A stretch of DNA of 14,994 nucleotides from Blautia sp. GTDB taxonomy: Bacteria > Bacillota > Clostridia > Lachnospirales > Lachnospiraceae. The DNA lies in contig JAFWDX010000309.1 of NCBI GenBank assembly GCA_017515945.1, forward strand, positions 1 to 14,994, given 5' to 3'. Positions 7,116 to 13,648 of the stretch are shown here, piece by piece. Both the position numbers and the translations under genes were made by a program. How positions within the stretch are numbered: the stretch's first letter is position 1; each line of letters begins with the position of its first letter. The notes beneath the pieces were generated by a model. The model had not been told where the DNA came from. It did not search any database and was given only the letters and a program-made list of their open reading frames with translations.

Positions 7116-8054
7116 ATGAATATTTTTACGACAGATTTCTTTTTCTCAATTATCCGTATTGCCACCCCGATCCTCCTGGCTACCCTGGCGGCAGTCATCG
7201 GTGAAAAAGGCGGCGTATCCAACATCGGTCTCGAAGGTATCATGATGATGTCCGCCCTGTTCGGTTCCCTCGGTGCGTACTGGACCGGCAGCTGGCTGCT
7301 TGGTCTCGTGATCGCCATGGTCGTCGGACTGATCGAGGCATTATTGATGGGCTTTTTCGCCTTCAAGCTTCAGACGGACATTATCCTTGTCGGTACTGCG
7401 GTCAACATGATCGGTTCCGGCGGAACGATCTTCCTGGTCAAGACGATCAGCAACACCGTCATGGGACAGTCTCTGACCTCCACGACTTCACTGATCACAA
7501 AGGCCCATCAGATCCCCAGCATCAGCATCCCCTATGTCCGGGATATTCCGGTCGTAGGCAAAGTGATATCCGGGCATTCCCTGCTCACCTATATCGCCTT
7601 CCTGCTGGTCATTTTCACCATCATCCTGCTGTACAAGACCCCGCTGGGTCTGAATATCCGTTCCGTGGGTGAGAATCCGAACGCGGCGGCTTCGGTAGGT
7701 GTGAGTGTTTCCAGGATCCGTTATATCACCATCGGCATTGGCGGCGTGCTGGCCGGACTTGGCGGCGCCTATATGTCCATGTACTACGCGATGGGCTGGT
7801 CTCTGGATATGGTCGCCGGCCGCGGCTTTATCGCCCTGGCGGCTCAGTCCATGGGCGGCGGCGAGCCTGTCGGCTCCATGCTGGCGGCTCTGGTCTTCGG
7901 CTTTGCCCAGGCTCTCGGGATCAAGGTTTCCGCTACAGGCGTGGACTCCAACCTGGTCGCGCCGATCCCTTATATCGTCACGATCATCTCTCTGGTACTC
8001 TTCGCGCTGAATCAGCGCAGGAAAGAGCGCAAGCGTTTCGCTGCTGCCGCCTGA
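7116..8054 (+). CDS. Nucleoside ABC importer, permease subunit 2
   Basis: This 312-residue protein is the second BPD_transp_2 permease (YufQ/NupQ-like), which forms a heterodimer with subunit 1. GVSNIGLEGIMMMSALFGSLGAYW (about 30-53) is the typical family stretch. Coupling-region and later motifs are TPLGLNIRSVGENPNAAASVGVSV and GGVLAGLGGAYMSMYYA, then GRGFIALAAQSMGGGEP. The last helix ends at LVLFALNQRRKERKRF, a basic cytoplasmic tail. It starts one base after the subunit 1 stop, with AAAGGAG upstream. The stop codon lies inside a 20-base perfect palindrome. It completes a full importer: binding protein, tandem ATPase and two permeases, followed by a strong terminator at 8185-8217. Confidence 0.93.
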   Translation: MNIFTTDFFFSIIRIATPILLATLAAVIGEKGGVSNIGLEGIMMMSALFGSLGAYWTGSWLLGLVIAMVVGLIEALLMGFFAFKLQTDIILVGTAVNMIGSGGTIFLVKTISNTVMGQSLTSTTSLITKAHQIPSISIPYVRDIPVVGKVISGHSLLTYIAFLLVIFTIILLYKTPLGLNIRSVGENPNAAASVGVSVSRIRYITIGIGGVLAGLGGAYMSMYYAMGWSLDMVAGRGFIALAAQSMGGGEPVGSMLAALVFGFAQALGIKVSATGVDSNLVAPIPYIVTIISLVLFALNQRRKERKRFAAAA

Positions 8055-8067
8055 TCATGATCAGGCG
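8048..8067. repeat. 20-base perfect palindrome over the permease stop codon
   Basis: CGCCTGATCA is followed directly by its own reverse complement, and the TGA stop of permease 2 lies inside. A perfect inverted repeat without a loop could be an operator-like protein site or a cruciform-forming sequence. No function can be assigned. Confidence 0.7.
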
Positions 8068-8108
8068 CAGCTGTGAAGGAGTCAATGACTTCGCAGTAAC
8101 GTTCAATC

Positions 8109-8142
8109 GCAGTTGCGAAGGAGCTTGTGGCTGATCAGTTAC
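8109..8142 (+). repeat. 34-base repeat family, copy A
   Basis: It contains the shared interior GAAGGAGCTTGTGGCTGA and ends in CAGTTAC. It matches copy B at 28 of 34 positions by eye and lies between the last permease and the operon terminator. Its left end (GCAGTTGC) no longer pairs with its right end, unlike copies B and C. A separate small hairpin (AGTCA-A-TGACT) lies just before it at about 8077-8092. Confidence 0.7.
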
Positions 8143-8184
8143 GATCAGTTTTTATCAGGTTTCTGATACATGAGCGTGAATCAG

Positions 8185-8217
8185 CGAACCGGGGGCCATA
8201 CCCCCGGTTCGTTTTTT
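8185..8217 (+). terminator. Terminator of the nucleoside importer operon
   Basis: CGAACCGGGGG (8185-8195), loop CCATA, CCCCCGGTTCG (8201-8211), then six T residues. The 11-base stem is perfect, a textbook intrinsic terminator. It separates the importer operon from the nucleoside hydrolase pair downstream. Confidence 0.93.
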
Positions 8218-8238
8218 GTCAGCAAACGCGAAGCAATG

Positions 8239-8288
8239 ACAGCTGTGGTAACTGTGAAGGAGCTTGTGGCTGAACTGTTACCAGCTGT
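8239..8288 (+). repeat. 34-base repeat family, copy B, with flanking inverted arms
   Basis: The core at 8248-8281 begins GTAACTGTGAAGGAGCTTG and ends GAACTGTTAC. The outer bases extend the inverted repeat: ACAGCT, two unpaired bases, then GGTAAC pairs with GTTACC and AGCTGT (8277-8288). It differs from copy C at three of 34 positions. It lies 20 bases upstream of the first hydrolase start, so its hairpin could influence expression of that gene. Confidence 0.75.
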
Positions 8289-8308
8289 AAAAGTAAAGGA
8301 GGCCTATA

Positions 8309-9262
8309 ATGAAAAAAAGACCTGTGATCCTGGACGGGGATCCGGGGCATGATGATGCCATAGCTTGGGTCTTTGCCCAGGCAGATCCGCAGTTGGATAT
8401 AAAAGCCGTGGTTTCGGTGGCCGGTAATCAGACGATCGTGAAAACCACCCGCAACGCACACCGGATTTGTACCCTGCTGGGAATTGAAGCCCCGGTGGCC
8501 AGGGGGGCTTCCCGGCCCATCACCGCAGACCCGGTCACTGCCGGAAACTGGCATGGAGAAAGCGGGCTGGACGGACCGCCCATGCCGGAACCGGACCGTC
8601 CGCTCTGCCCTCTCCCGGGAGTCGAGCTGATGGCAAAGGTACTGAGGGAGAGTCCGGAACCGGTGATGATCATCGCCACCGGACCGCTTACAAACGTAGC
8701 TACGCTTCTGACCACATATCCTTCCCTCAAGTCAAAGATCGCCCGGATCTCGATCATGGGCGGCGGCGTGACTCACGGGAACTGGAAGCCTGCGGCGGAG
8801 TTCAACATTTTTGAAGATCCCGAGGCCGCGTGGATCGTCTTTCACGCCGGTCTCCCGCTGACGATGTGCGGCCTGGACGTGACGGAAAAGGCTTTGATCA
8901 CACCGGATGATTTTCCCAGGATCCTTTCCGTCGGAAATCAGACTGCAAGAATCGTGGAAGGATGGCTGCAGTTTTTTTACCGTTTCCCGATGCAGCTCGG
9001 CTACAGCGGGGCCCCCGTCCATGATCCGTGTGCGGTGCTGATTCAGACGCACCCTGAGATATTCCGGACCAGGGAGATGTATGTGGATATCGAGCTGGAG
9101 GGTGAATATACCCGCGGCGCCACGGTCGCCGATTTCAGGGGGTATTCCGATATGAAACCGAATGTGACCGTTGTTATGGATATAGACAGGGAAAAGTATA
9201 TCGATCTGCTGGTAGAGGCCCTTGCCTTCTACGATGGAAGGGAGGTGCCCGTAAATGAATGA
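8309..9262 (+). CDS. Nucleoside hydrolase, RihA-like (pyrimidine ribonucleoside type)
   Basis: This 317-residue enzyme of the inosine-uridine nucleoside hydrolase family cleaves the N-glycosidic bond of ribonucleosides to free base and ribose, in the cytoplasm. The calcium-binding motif DGDPGHDDA is at 9-17 (D11, D15 and D16 correspond to the catalytic Asp and ligands). AGNQT, NWHGESGLDGPPMPEP, ATGPLTNVA, IMGGG, AEFNIFEDPEAA (the Asn that binds ribose) and VHDPCAV (catalytic His and Asp) follow in the usual order. The HGESGLDGP block and DPGHDDAIA are close, from memory, to E. coli RihA, suggesting pyrimidine preference. AAAGGAGG precedes the ATG. I see no clear promoter in the 90 bases after the importer terminator, so expression may rely on read-through or an atypical promoter. 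It overlaps the next gene by eight bases. Confidence 0.93.
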   Translation: MKKRPVILDGDPGHDDAIAWVFAQADPQLDIKAVVSVAGNQTIVKTTRNAHRICTLLGIEAPVARGASRPITADPVTAGNWHGESGLDGPPMPEPDRPLCPLPGVELMAKVLRESPEPVMIIATGPLTNVATLLTTYPSLKSKIARISIMGGGVTHGNWKPAAEFNIFEDPEAAWIVFHAGLPLTMCGLDVTEKALITPDDFPRILSVGNQTARIVEGWLQFFYRFPMQLGYSGAPVHDPCAVLIQTHPEIFRTREMYVDIELEGEYTRGATVADFRGYSDMKPNVTVVMDIDREKYIDLLVEALAFYDGREVPVNE

Positions 9263-10214
9263 ACAAAGCAGAGAGATCCCTCTGATCTGGATCGACGCGG
9301 ATACCGGCGTAGACGACGCAGCCGCCTTGATGACCGCTCTCCTGCTCGAAAAGAAGGGGCTGCTGAAGCTGATGGGCATATCTGCAGTCTGCGGAAACGT
9401 TGAGCTCGAAAAAACCTTTGAAAATGCCAGAAATGTGCTGTACATGGCCGGGAGAGAGGATATAAAGGTCTGGCCGGGTGCAGACAGGCCCCGGCTGGTC
9501 GAGTATCATCCTGCCTACCATGTTCACGGAGAAAACGGTCTTGGCGGGGAGATTTTGCAGGAATCGCCTGCTCCGAGGGAGACCAAACCGGCCTGGGAAG
9601 CCCTGTATGAATGTGCAAAGGCTCACCCCGGGCGTCTTGAGCTGATCCTGATCGGGCCTGAGACAAACGCTTCCATCGCTCTGGACTTATATCCCGACCT
9701 GACCGGACTGCTCAAAAGGATTCTCGTGATGGGCGGTGCCGAGTACGGTGGAAATGTGACTTCGTCCGCCGAATTCAACATCTGGGCAGATCCTCACGCC
9801 GCGCAGACTGTATTCAAGAGCGGTGTTCCTCTGGTGATGTGCGGACTGGATGTGACGATGAAGGCTTTCCTGAATGCCGCTGAGATGAAAGAGATCGAGA
9901 GTCATCCCGGTCACGGCTCAAGGCTTATATCCCGGGCTTCCACCCGCGCCAGAGAGCTTATGCGTGCAAGCAGCGGTGAAACTGCTTATGTCGTACATGA
10001 TGCATGCCCTGTGATCTATGCGGTATGCCCGAAGATATTTACGGGGGCCGAAGCCGGCGTATTCGTGGAGACACGCGGGCCGCTTACCCGCGGTAAAACT
10101 GTCTCTGACCGGATCACGGACATCAAATTCGGGATCAAAAACGCGACCGTTGTTCTTGATGTCGATCGGGAACGTTTTGCCGGGATCGTCAGGGAAGCCA
10201 TTATGAGTGTATAA
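9255..10214 (+). CDS. Nucleoside hydrolase, second paralogue
   Basis: This 319-residue member of the same hydrolase family is clearly diverged from its neighbour. The calcium site is DADTGVDDA (14-22), followed by VCGNV, HVHGENGLGG, LVMGGA, AEFNIWADPHAA and VVHDACPV, so all core catalytic elements are present. In the normally conserved TGPLTN segment it reads IGPETN, with a Glu in place of Leu near the active site. The GENGLGG block lacks the DGP of the neighbour, so it probably accepts a different set of nucleosides (purine or broad). GGGAGGTG precedes the ATG, which overlaps the end of the first hydrolase (ATGAATGA), so the two are probably translationally coupled. Behind the importer, the pair fits uptake then hydrolysis of nucleosides. 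Substrate is inference. Confidence 0.9.
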   Translation: MNEQSREIPLIWIDADTGVDDAAALMTALLLEKKGLLKLMGISAVCGNVELEKTFENARNVLYMAGREDIKVWPGADRPRLVEYHPAYHVHGENGLGGEILQESPAPRETKPAWEALYECAKAHPGRLELILIGPETNASIALDLYPDLTGLLKRILVMGGAEYGGNVTSSAEFNIWADPHAAQTVFKSGVPLVMCGLDVTMKAFLNAAEMKEIESHPGHGSRLISRASTRARELMRASSGETAYVVHDACPVIYAVCPKIFTGAEAGVFVETRGPLTRGKTVSDRITDIKFGIKNATVVLDVDRERFAGIVREAIMSV

Positions 10215-10273
10215 ATGATCTCTCGAAGCAAGGGAACGGCTTTTACTACTTTGTCATAACCAGCAAAAAAAGA

Positions 10274-10307
10274 GGGACGGTTCTGTGTGTGCCACACAAA
10301 CCGTCCC
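10274..10307. terminator. Bidirectional hairpin between the hydrolase and transpeptidase genes (repeat-like)
   Basis: GGGACGGTT, a bulged C and TGTGTG pair with CACACA and AACCGTCCC around TGC, giving a 15-pair stem. On the minus strand the hairpin is followed by TCTTTTTTT, a good terminator for the convergent transpeptidase gene. On the plus strand it is followed only by CTTATTCTGT, a weaker stop for the hydrolases. The GGGACGGTTCTGTGTG sequence also resembles dispersed repeats linked to REP-associated transposases in other bacteria; that resemblance is from memory. Confidence 0.75.
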
Positions 10308-10336
10308 CTTATTCTGTCTGTTTATACTGGAATCAG

Positions 10337-10482
10337 TGTAACTTTACAGTCAGCACCTCGCATTTACTACGAGGTGCGTGAGAAAAAAGTTGAACCGTCA
10401 AGGCCAGGCGCACTTCCAATGCGCCGAAAGGAGCCTGCGCCTGACCTCGTAACTGTGAAGGACCTTGTGACTGAACAGTTAC
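10337..10482. repeat. Hairpin-rich composite element including copy C of the 34-base repeat
   Basis: Four inverted repeats stand in a row in the convergent spacer. They are TGTAA/TTACA (10338-10349), GCACCTCG/CGAGGTGC (10353-10377), CAGGCGCA/TGCGCCTG (10405-10443, with an alternative inner GGCGCA/TGCGCC), and copy C of the 34-base family (10449-10482). Copy C has GTAACTGT/ACAGTTAC arms that extend outward through TCG/CGA to CTGA/TCAG. The tight packing suggests a structured RNA or a small non-autonomous repeat element. No gene is evident. Confidence 0.65.
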
Positions 10483-10490
10483 GAATCAGA

Positions 10491-11285
10491 TTAATAATGA
10501 ATGGTTACTGGTGTGCCTACTGGTGCCATCTCGTAGATCGTCCTGGCTACCCATGTATCTACATTGATGCATCCATGTGAGCCGTCATACTGATAAATGT
10601 CACCGCCGAACACACCATTGCGCCATGCTGCATCATGGATCCCGATCCCATAGTCTGTAATGGGCATCCAATACCGCACATAATACAGGCTGCCGTCTCC
10701 GTATATACCGCCGTCCAGGGCCGTTTCCTCATTTTTGTCGAGGATCGTGAATTCACCGGTAGGCGTATCCATGGAGTCCATCGTTCCGGATACACATTCT
10801 TCATTCAGGACCACTTCTCCGTCCTTGTACACATAGATCCGCTGTGCACCAAGATCAATATCTATAGATATACTTCCTGATGCTGCTTCTTCATATTCAG
10901 AATCCTCATCAGGATCTTTATCTTCGTCTGCGTCACTGTCTGCTTCGCTGTCCGGTATTTCTTTTTCGTCATCCTCACCGTCAACAGAGTCTGCATCACT
11001 CACATATTCCTCGGGATTTTCATACTCATATTCCGAGCCGCCGTAAATGTATACAGACGCCACTGTGCCGTAGAGATCCTCCAGCGGATAGTAAATCTCG
11101 CTCCTGTAGGGAGTATCCTCACATACACCCAGCACCTCGACCTCCTCGCCGGCGTCGATCCTGCCGATGATCTCCCCTTGTTCATCACGGATCTGTGCCC
11201 AGTGGCTCATCGTCTCTGCGCTGGCCGGCAGCGCGAGTGCCGCGGCTGTCAGGGCTCCTATGAGCAGGTATTTACTTTTTTTCAT
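10491..11285 (-). CDS. Secreted L,D-transpeptidase (YkuD domain) with SH3-like domain
   Basis: This 264-residue exported enzyme should form 3-3 peptidoglycan cross-links or attach molecules to the cell wall. Residues 1-23 are a signal peptide ending ASA. Residues about 28-80 look like a bacterial SH3-type domain (WAQIRDEQGEIIGRIDAGEEVEV). Residues 85-134 are a very acidic linker, with 27 of 50 residues Asp or Glu. Residues 137-264 are the YkuD domain: SISIDIDLGAQRIYVYKDGE, TPTGEFTI, GIGIHDA with His217, and SHGCINV with catalytic Cys239. AAAGGGG precedes the ATG at 11285. The gene is single and converges on the hydrolase genes, with a hairpin-T terminator at 10274-10307. The enzyme class is clear; whether it makes cross-links or has another acceptor is not shown. 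Confidence 0.93.
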   Translation of the reverse strand: MKKSKYLLIGALTAAALALPASAETMSHWAQIRDEQGEIIGRIDAGEEVEVLGVCEDTPYRSEIYYPLEDLYGTVASVYIYGGSEYEYENPEEYVSDADSVDGEDDEKEIPDSEADSDADEDKDPDEDSEYEEAASGSISIDIDLGAQRIYVYKDGEVVLNEECVSGTMDSMDTPTGEFTILDKNEETALDGGIYGDGSLYYVRYWMPITDYGIGIHDAAWRNGVFGGDIYQYDGSHGCINVDTWVARTIYEMAPVGTPVTIHY

Positions 11286-11334
11286 AAATAAAACCCCTTT
11301 CTCTGAATAAAAATTTATTTATACCCATCTGAGC

Positions 11335-11343
11335 ATTATATCA
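11335..11343 (-). promoter_or_regulatory. Extended -10 promoter of the transpeptidase gene
   Basis: On the minus strand TGATATAAT is a perfect -10 with the extended TG element. No good -35 lies at the usual distance, as is common for extended -10 promoters. It would give a leader of about 40 bases. Confidence 0.5.
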
Positions 11344-11382
11344 GTTGTTATGGCCGGGCTTGTAATCTGTTTATTTCCGCGA

Positions 11383-11413
11383 ATGAGTCAAGGGACCTGG
11401 CCCCCTGACTCAT
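11383..11413 (+). repeat. Dispersed palindromic repeat, copy 4
   Basis: ATGAGTCA and TGACTCAT arms flank a core AGGGACCTGGCCCC, a variant of the AGGAACCTGTCCCC seen near the importer. It is the first of two direct copies with a 42-base period. Confidence 0.85.
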
Positions 11414-11424
11414 CCTTGACTCGA

Positions 11425-11455
11425 ATGAGTCAAGGGACCTGGCCCTCTGACTCAT
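11425..11455 (+). repeat. Dispersed palindromic repeat, copy 5
   Basis: Same arms with the core AGGGACCTGGCCCTC. It shares AGGGACCTGG with copy 4, so the two probably arose by local duplication. Between them lies CCTTGACTCGA, a fragment of another arm. The copy ends three bases before the -35 of the dehydratase promoter. Confidence 0.85.
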
Positions 11456-11458
11456 GTA

Positions 11459-11487
11459 ATGACAAGAATATACCGGTATGATATAAT
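11459..11487 (+). promoter_or_regulatory. Promoter of the dehydratase gene
   Basis: ATGACA (11459-11464), a 17-base spacer, TATAAT (11482-11487) with an extended TG just upstream: a strong sigma-A promoter. The predicted start near 11494 gives a leader of about 68 bases. Confidence 0.75.
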
Positions 11488-11561
11488 GATAGCAACTGAA
11501 CTATACCTGCTGACCATAAACATACATGATAACAGCATCGCGATTACGAAAGGAGACTTTT

Positions 11562-13280
11562 ATGGCTATCTGCAGTGCACGTGAAAGAGAATTGTGGGCT
11601 CAGTTTGATGCTTTGCAGCTCGGGAGCGGCTGGGATGAGGAGGACATCGGCAAGCCGCAGATCCTGGTAGAGGATGTTTTTGGTGACTCTCATCCGGGCA
11701 GTGTGCATCTGAATCAGCTTTCGGAGCAGATCTGCAGGGGTGTTTACGAGAAGGGCGGCGCGCCGGGCCGTTTTCATACAACGGATCTATGTGACGGCTG
11801 CGCGCAGGGGCATGACGGCATGAACATGATCCTGGCCAGCCGGGAGGCGATCTGCGACATGGTGGAGCTGCACGCCGGTTTTGTCCCGTGGGACGGAATG
11901 GTTCTGTGCTCTTCCTGTGACAAATCCATTCCTGCACATCTGAAGGCGATCGCGCGGGTAAACATCCCTTCTGTTTTTGTCCCGGGCGGGAGTATGCGTC
12001 CCGGCCCGAATCAGACCACGTCGCTGGTCGCCGGTTCCATCTCCCTCAGGCAAAAGCAGAAGGACGGCATCACCCCGGAGGAAATAAGGGATTATAAGCT
12101 GACCGGATGTCCCTCAGCAGGCGCGTGTACTTTCCTTGGAACAGCTTCGACGATGCAGTGCATGGCGGAGGCGCTGGGGCTCGCCCTGCCCGGCAGCGCG
12201 CTCGTTCCCGCCACCATGCGGGATATCCTCGCTTATTCCCGAAAAGCAGGCCGGGCCATCATGAACCTGGTAGCGAAAAAGATCAGGCCCGCTGATATCC
12301 TGACACCTGCTGCCTTTAAAAACGCCATTGTCATACACAGTGCCATCGGCGGCTCCACAAATGCCACGCTTCACCTCCCCTCTGTCGCCAGGGAACTGGG
12401 GATCGAGCTGGCTCCCGAACTGTTTGACGAGATCAATCACAAAATCCCGCATATCGGTAACATCCATCCCAGCGGTGAGCATCTGACCGAAGCCTTCTGG
12501 TTCGCCGGCGGCATACCGGCCGTTCAGTGGGCTCTCAGGGATTTCCTTGATCTGGATGTGATGACCGTGACCGGTCAGACCCTGGGAGAGAATCTGGAGG
12601 CGATCGGGAAAAGCGGGTTTTATACACGCAATGAAGGTTATCTGCACAATTACGGTCTGCAGAAGGAGCAGGTCATCATTCCTGTGGACGAAGCCGCGGA
12701 GACTGGCTCCATCGCCATACTCAAAGGCAACCTGGCGCCTGAGGGAGCCGTGATCAAATATTCCGCCTGCGAGAAGGATATGCGCTCTCTGACCGGCACT
12801 GCCCGTGTATATGACAGTGAGGAAGACGCCCATGCGGCTGTCGTGGCCGGTGATCTCAATCCCGGAGATATCCTGGTCATCCGTTACGAAGGTCCGAGGG
12901 GCAGCGGCATGCCTGAAATGCTGATGACAACGGAGGCCATCGTCTGCGACCATAAGCTCAACGGTAAAGTTTCCCTAGTGACGGACGGACGGTTCTCGGG
13001 GGCCACACGCGGTGCCGCCATCGGACATGTGAGCCCTGAAGCGGCGGCAGGTGGACCGCTGGCGTATATACACACAGGCGATGTGATCTCTTATGATATT
13101 GAGAAAAGAACTCTGGACGTAGTCGGGATCGATGGAAAAATAATGACACTGGAAGAGGTCTCCGTGGTTCTGGAGGAAAGAAAAAAGACATGGCCGCTTA
13201 AACAGCCACCGGTAAGAAAAGGAATCCTGAAGAGATATACCGAGCATGCATTGTCAGCAATGCAGGGAGCAGGATACTGA
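11562..13280 (+). CDS. IlvD/Edd-family dehydratase, probably for a sugar acid
   Basis: This 572-residue cytoplasmic iron-sulfur dehydratase belongs to the family that includes dihydroxy-acid dehydratase, phosphogluconate dehydratase and aldonic acid dehydratases. Candidate cluster ligands are Cys77 in LCDGCAQGHDGM, Cys119 in SSCDKS and Cys189 in SAGACTFLGTA. IGGSTNATLHLP, AGGIPAV, DVMTVTGQTLGENL, NLAPEGAVIK, GPRGSGMPEM and DGRFSGATRGAAIGHVSPEA follow in family order. CDGxxQG and CxFLGTAxT resemble, from memory, YjhG/YagF xylonate dehydratases more than IlvD. The ATG at 11562 is preferred to one at 11526 because AAAGGAG lies between them, directly before 11562. The gene is single, with its own promoter and terminator and no ilv neighbours, so a catabolic role is likelier than amino acid synthesis. 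The substrate is unknown. Confidence 0.88.
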   Translation: MAICSARERELWAQFDALQLGSGWDEEDIGKPQILVEDVFGDSHPGSVHLNQLSEQICRGVYEKGGAPGRFHTTDLCDGCAQGHDGMNMILASREAICDMVELHAGFVPWDGMVLCSSCDKSIPAHLKAIARVNIPSVFVPGGSMRPGPNQTTSLVAGSISLRQKQKDGITPEEIRDYKLTGCPSAGACTFLGTASTMQCMAEALGLALPGSALVPATMRDILAYSRKAGRAIMNLVAKKIRPADILTPAAFKNAIVIHSAIGGSTNATLHLPSVARELGIELAPELFDEINHKIPHIGNIHPSGEHLTEAFWFAGGIPAVQWALRDFLDLDVMTVTGQTLGENLEAIGKSGFYTRNEGYLHNYGLQKEQVIIPVDEAAETGSIAILKGNLAPEGAVIKYSACEKDMRSLTGTARVYDSEEDAHAAVVAGDLNPGDILVIRYEGPRGSGMPEMLMTTEAIVCDHKLNGKVSLVTDGRFSGATRGAAIGHVSPEAAAGGPLAYIHTGDVISYDIEKRTLDVVGIDGKIMTLEEVSVVLEERKKTWPLKQPPVRKGILKRYTEHALSAMQGAGY

Positions 13281-13296
13281 TACAGATGACAAAAGG

Positions 13297-13340
13297 GGCC
13301 GTTTTACTGTATAGCCACACAGTAAAACGGCCTCTTTTTA
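13297..13340. terminator. Strong terminator after the dehydratase gene
   Basis: GGCCGTTTTACTGT (13297-13310) and its perfect complement ACAGTAAAACGGCC (13319-13332) enclose an eight-base loop, followed by TCTTTTTAA. On the opposite strand CCTTTTGT follows the stem, so it may also stop transcription from the convergent cation transporter gene. Confidence 0.9.
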
Positions 13341-13441
13341 ACGTAATAATCTGCGGTCAGGCTGCTGCCTTTTCGTTATGCCGAAGAATCATAATACAGG
13401 AAACTCAGCATATTTATACCTGAGCCTCCGAAATACGTCGA

Positions 13442-13645
13442 ACTCCACGTGTTCAGAGACTCCACATACTCCACGCATTCAGAGACTCACATACTCCACG
13501 TATACAGAGACTCACATACTCTACGCATTCAGAGACTCACATACTCCACGTATACAGAGACTCACATACTCCACGTATTCAGAGACTCCACGTATTCAGA
13601 GACTCCACGTATTCAGAGACTCCACGTATTCAGAGACTCCACATA
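13442..13645. repeat. Tandem repeat (minisatellite) of 17- and 25-base units
   Basis: The basic unit is ACTCCACGTATTCAGAG (17 bases). The array reads one 17-base unit, one 26-base unit, four 25-base units (the 17-mer preceded by ACTCACAT), three identical 17-base units, then a partial unit ending near 13645. Variants differ at GTATTC/GTATAC/GCATTC. It lies four bases beyond the stop codon of the cation transporter gene. The units are not a multiple of three, so although frames stay open across it, a coding role is unlikely. Confidence 0.92.
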
Positions 13646-13648
13646 TCA

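Noticed and set aside
8170..8352. Small open frame before the first hydrolase
   Set aside because: It runs through the terminator hairpin and the 34-base repeat and overlaps the hydrolase start in another frame. No ribosome binding site was seen.
13442..13645. CRISPR array
   Set aside because: Units are contiguous 17-25-base repeats with no unique spacers and no cas genes nearby.
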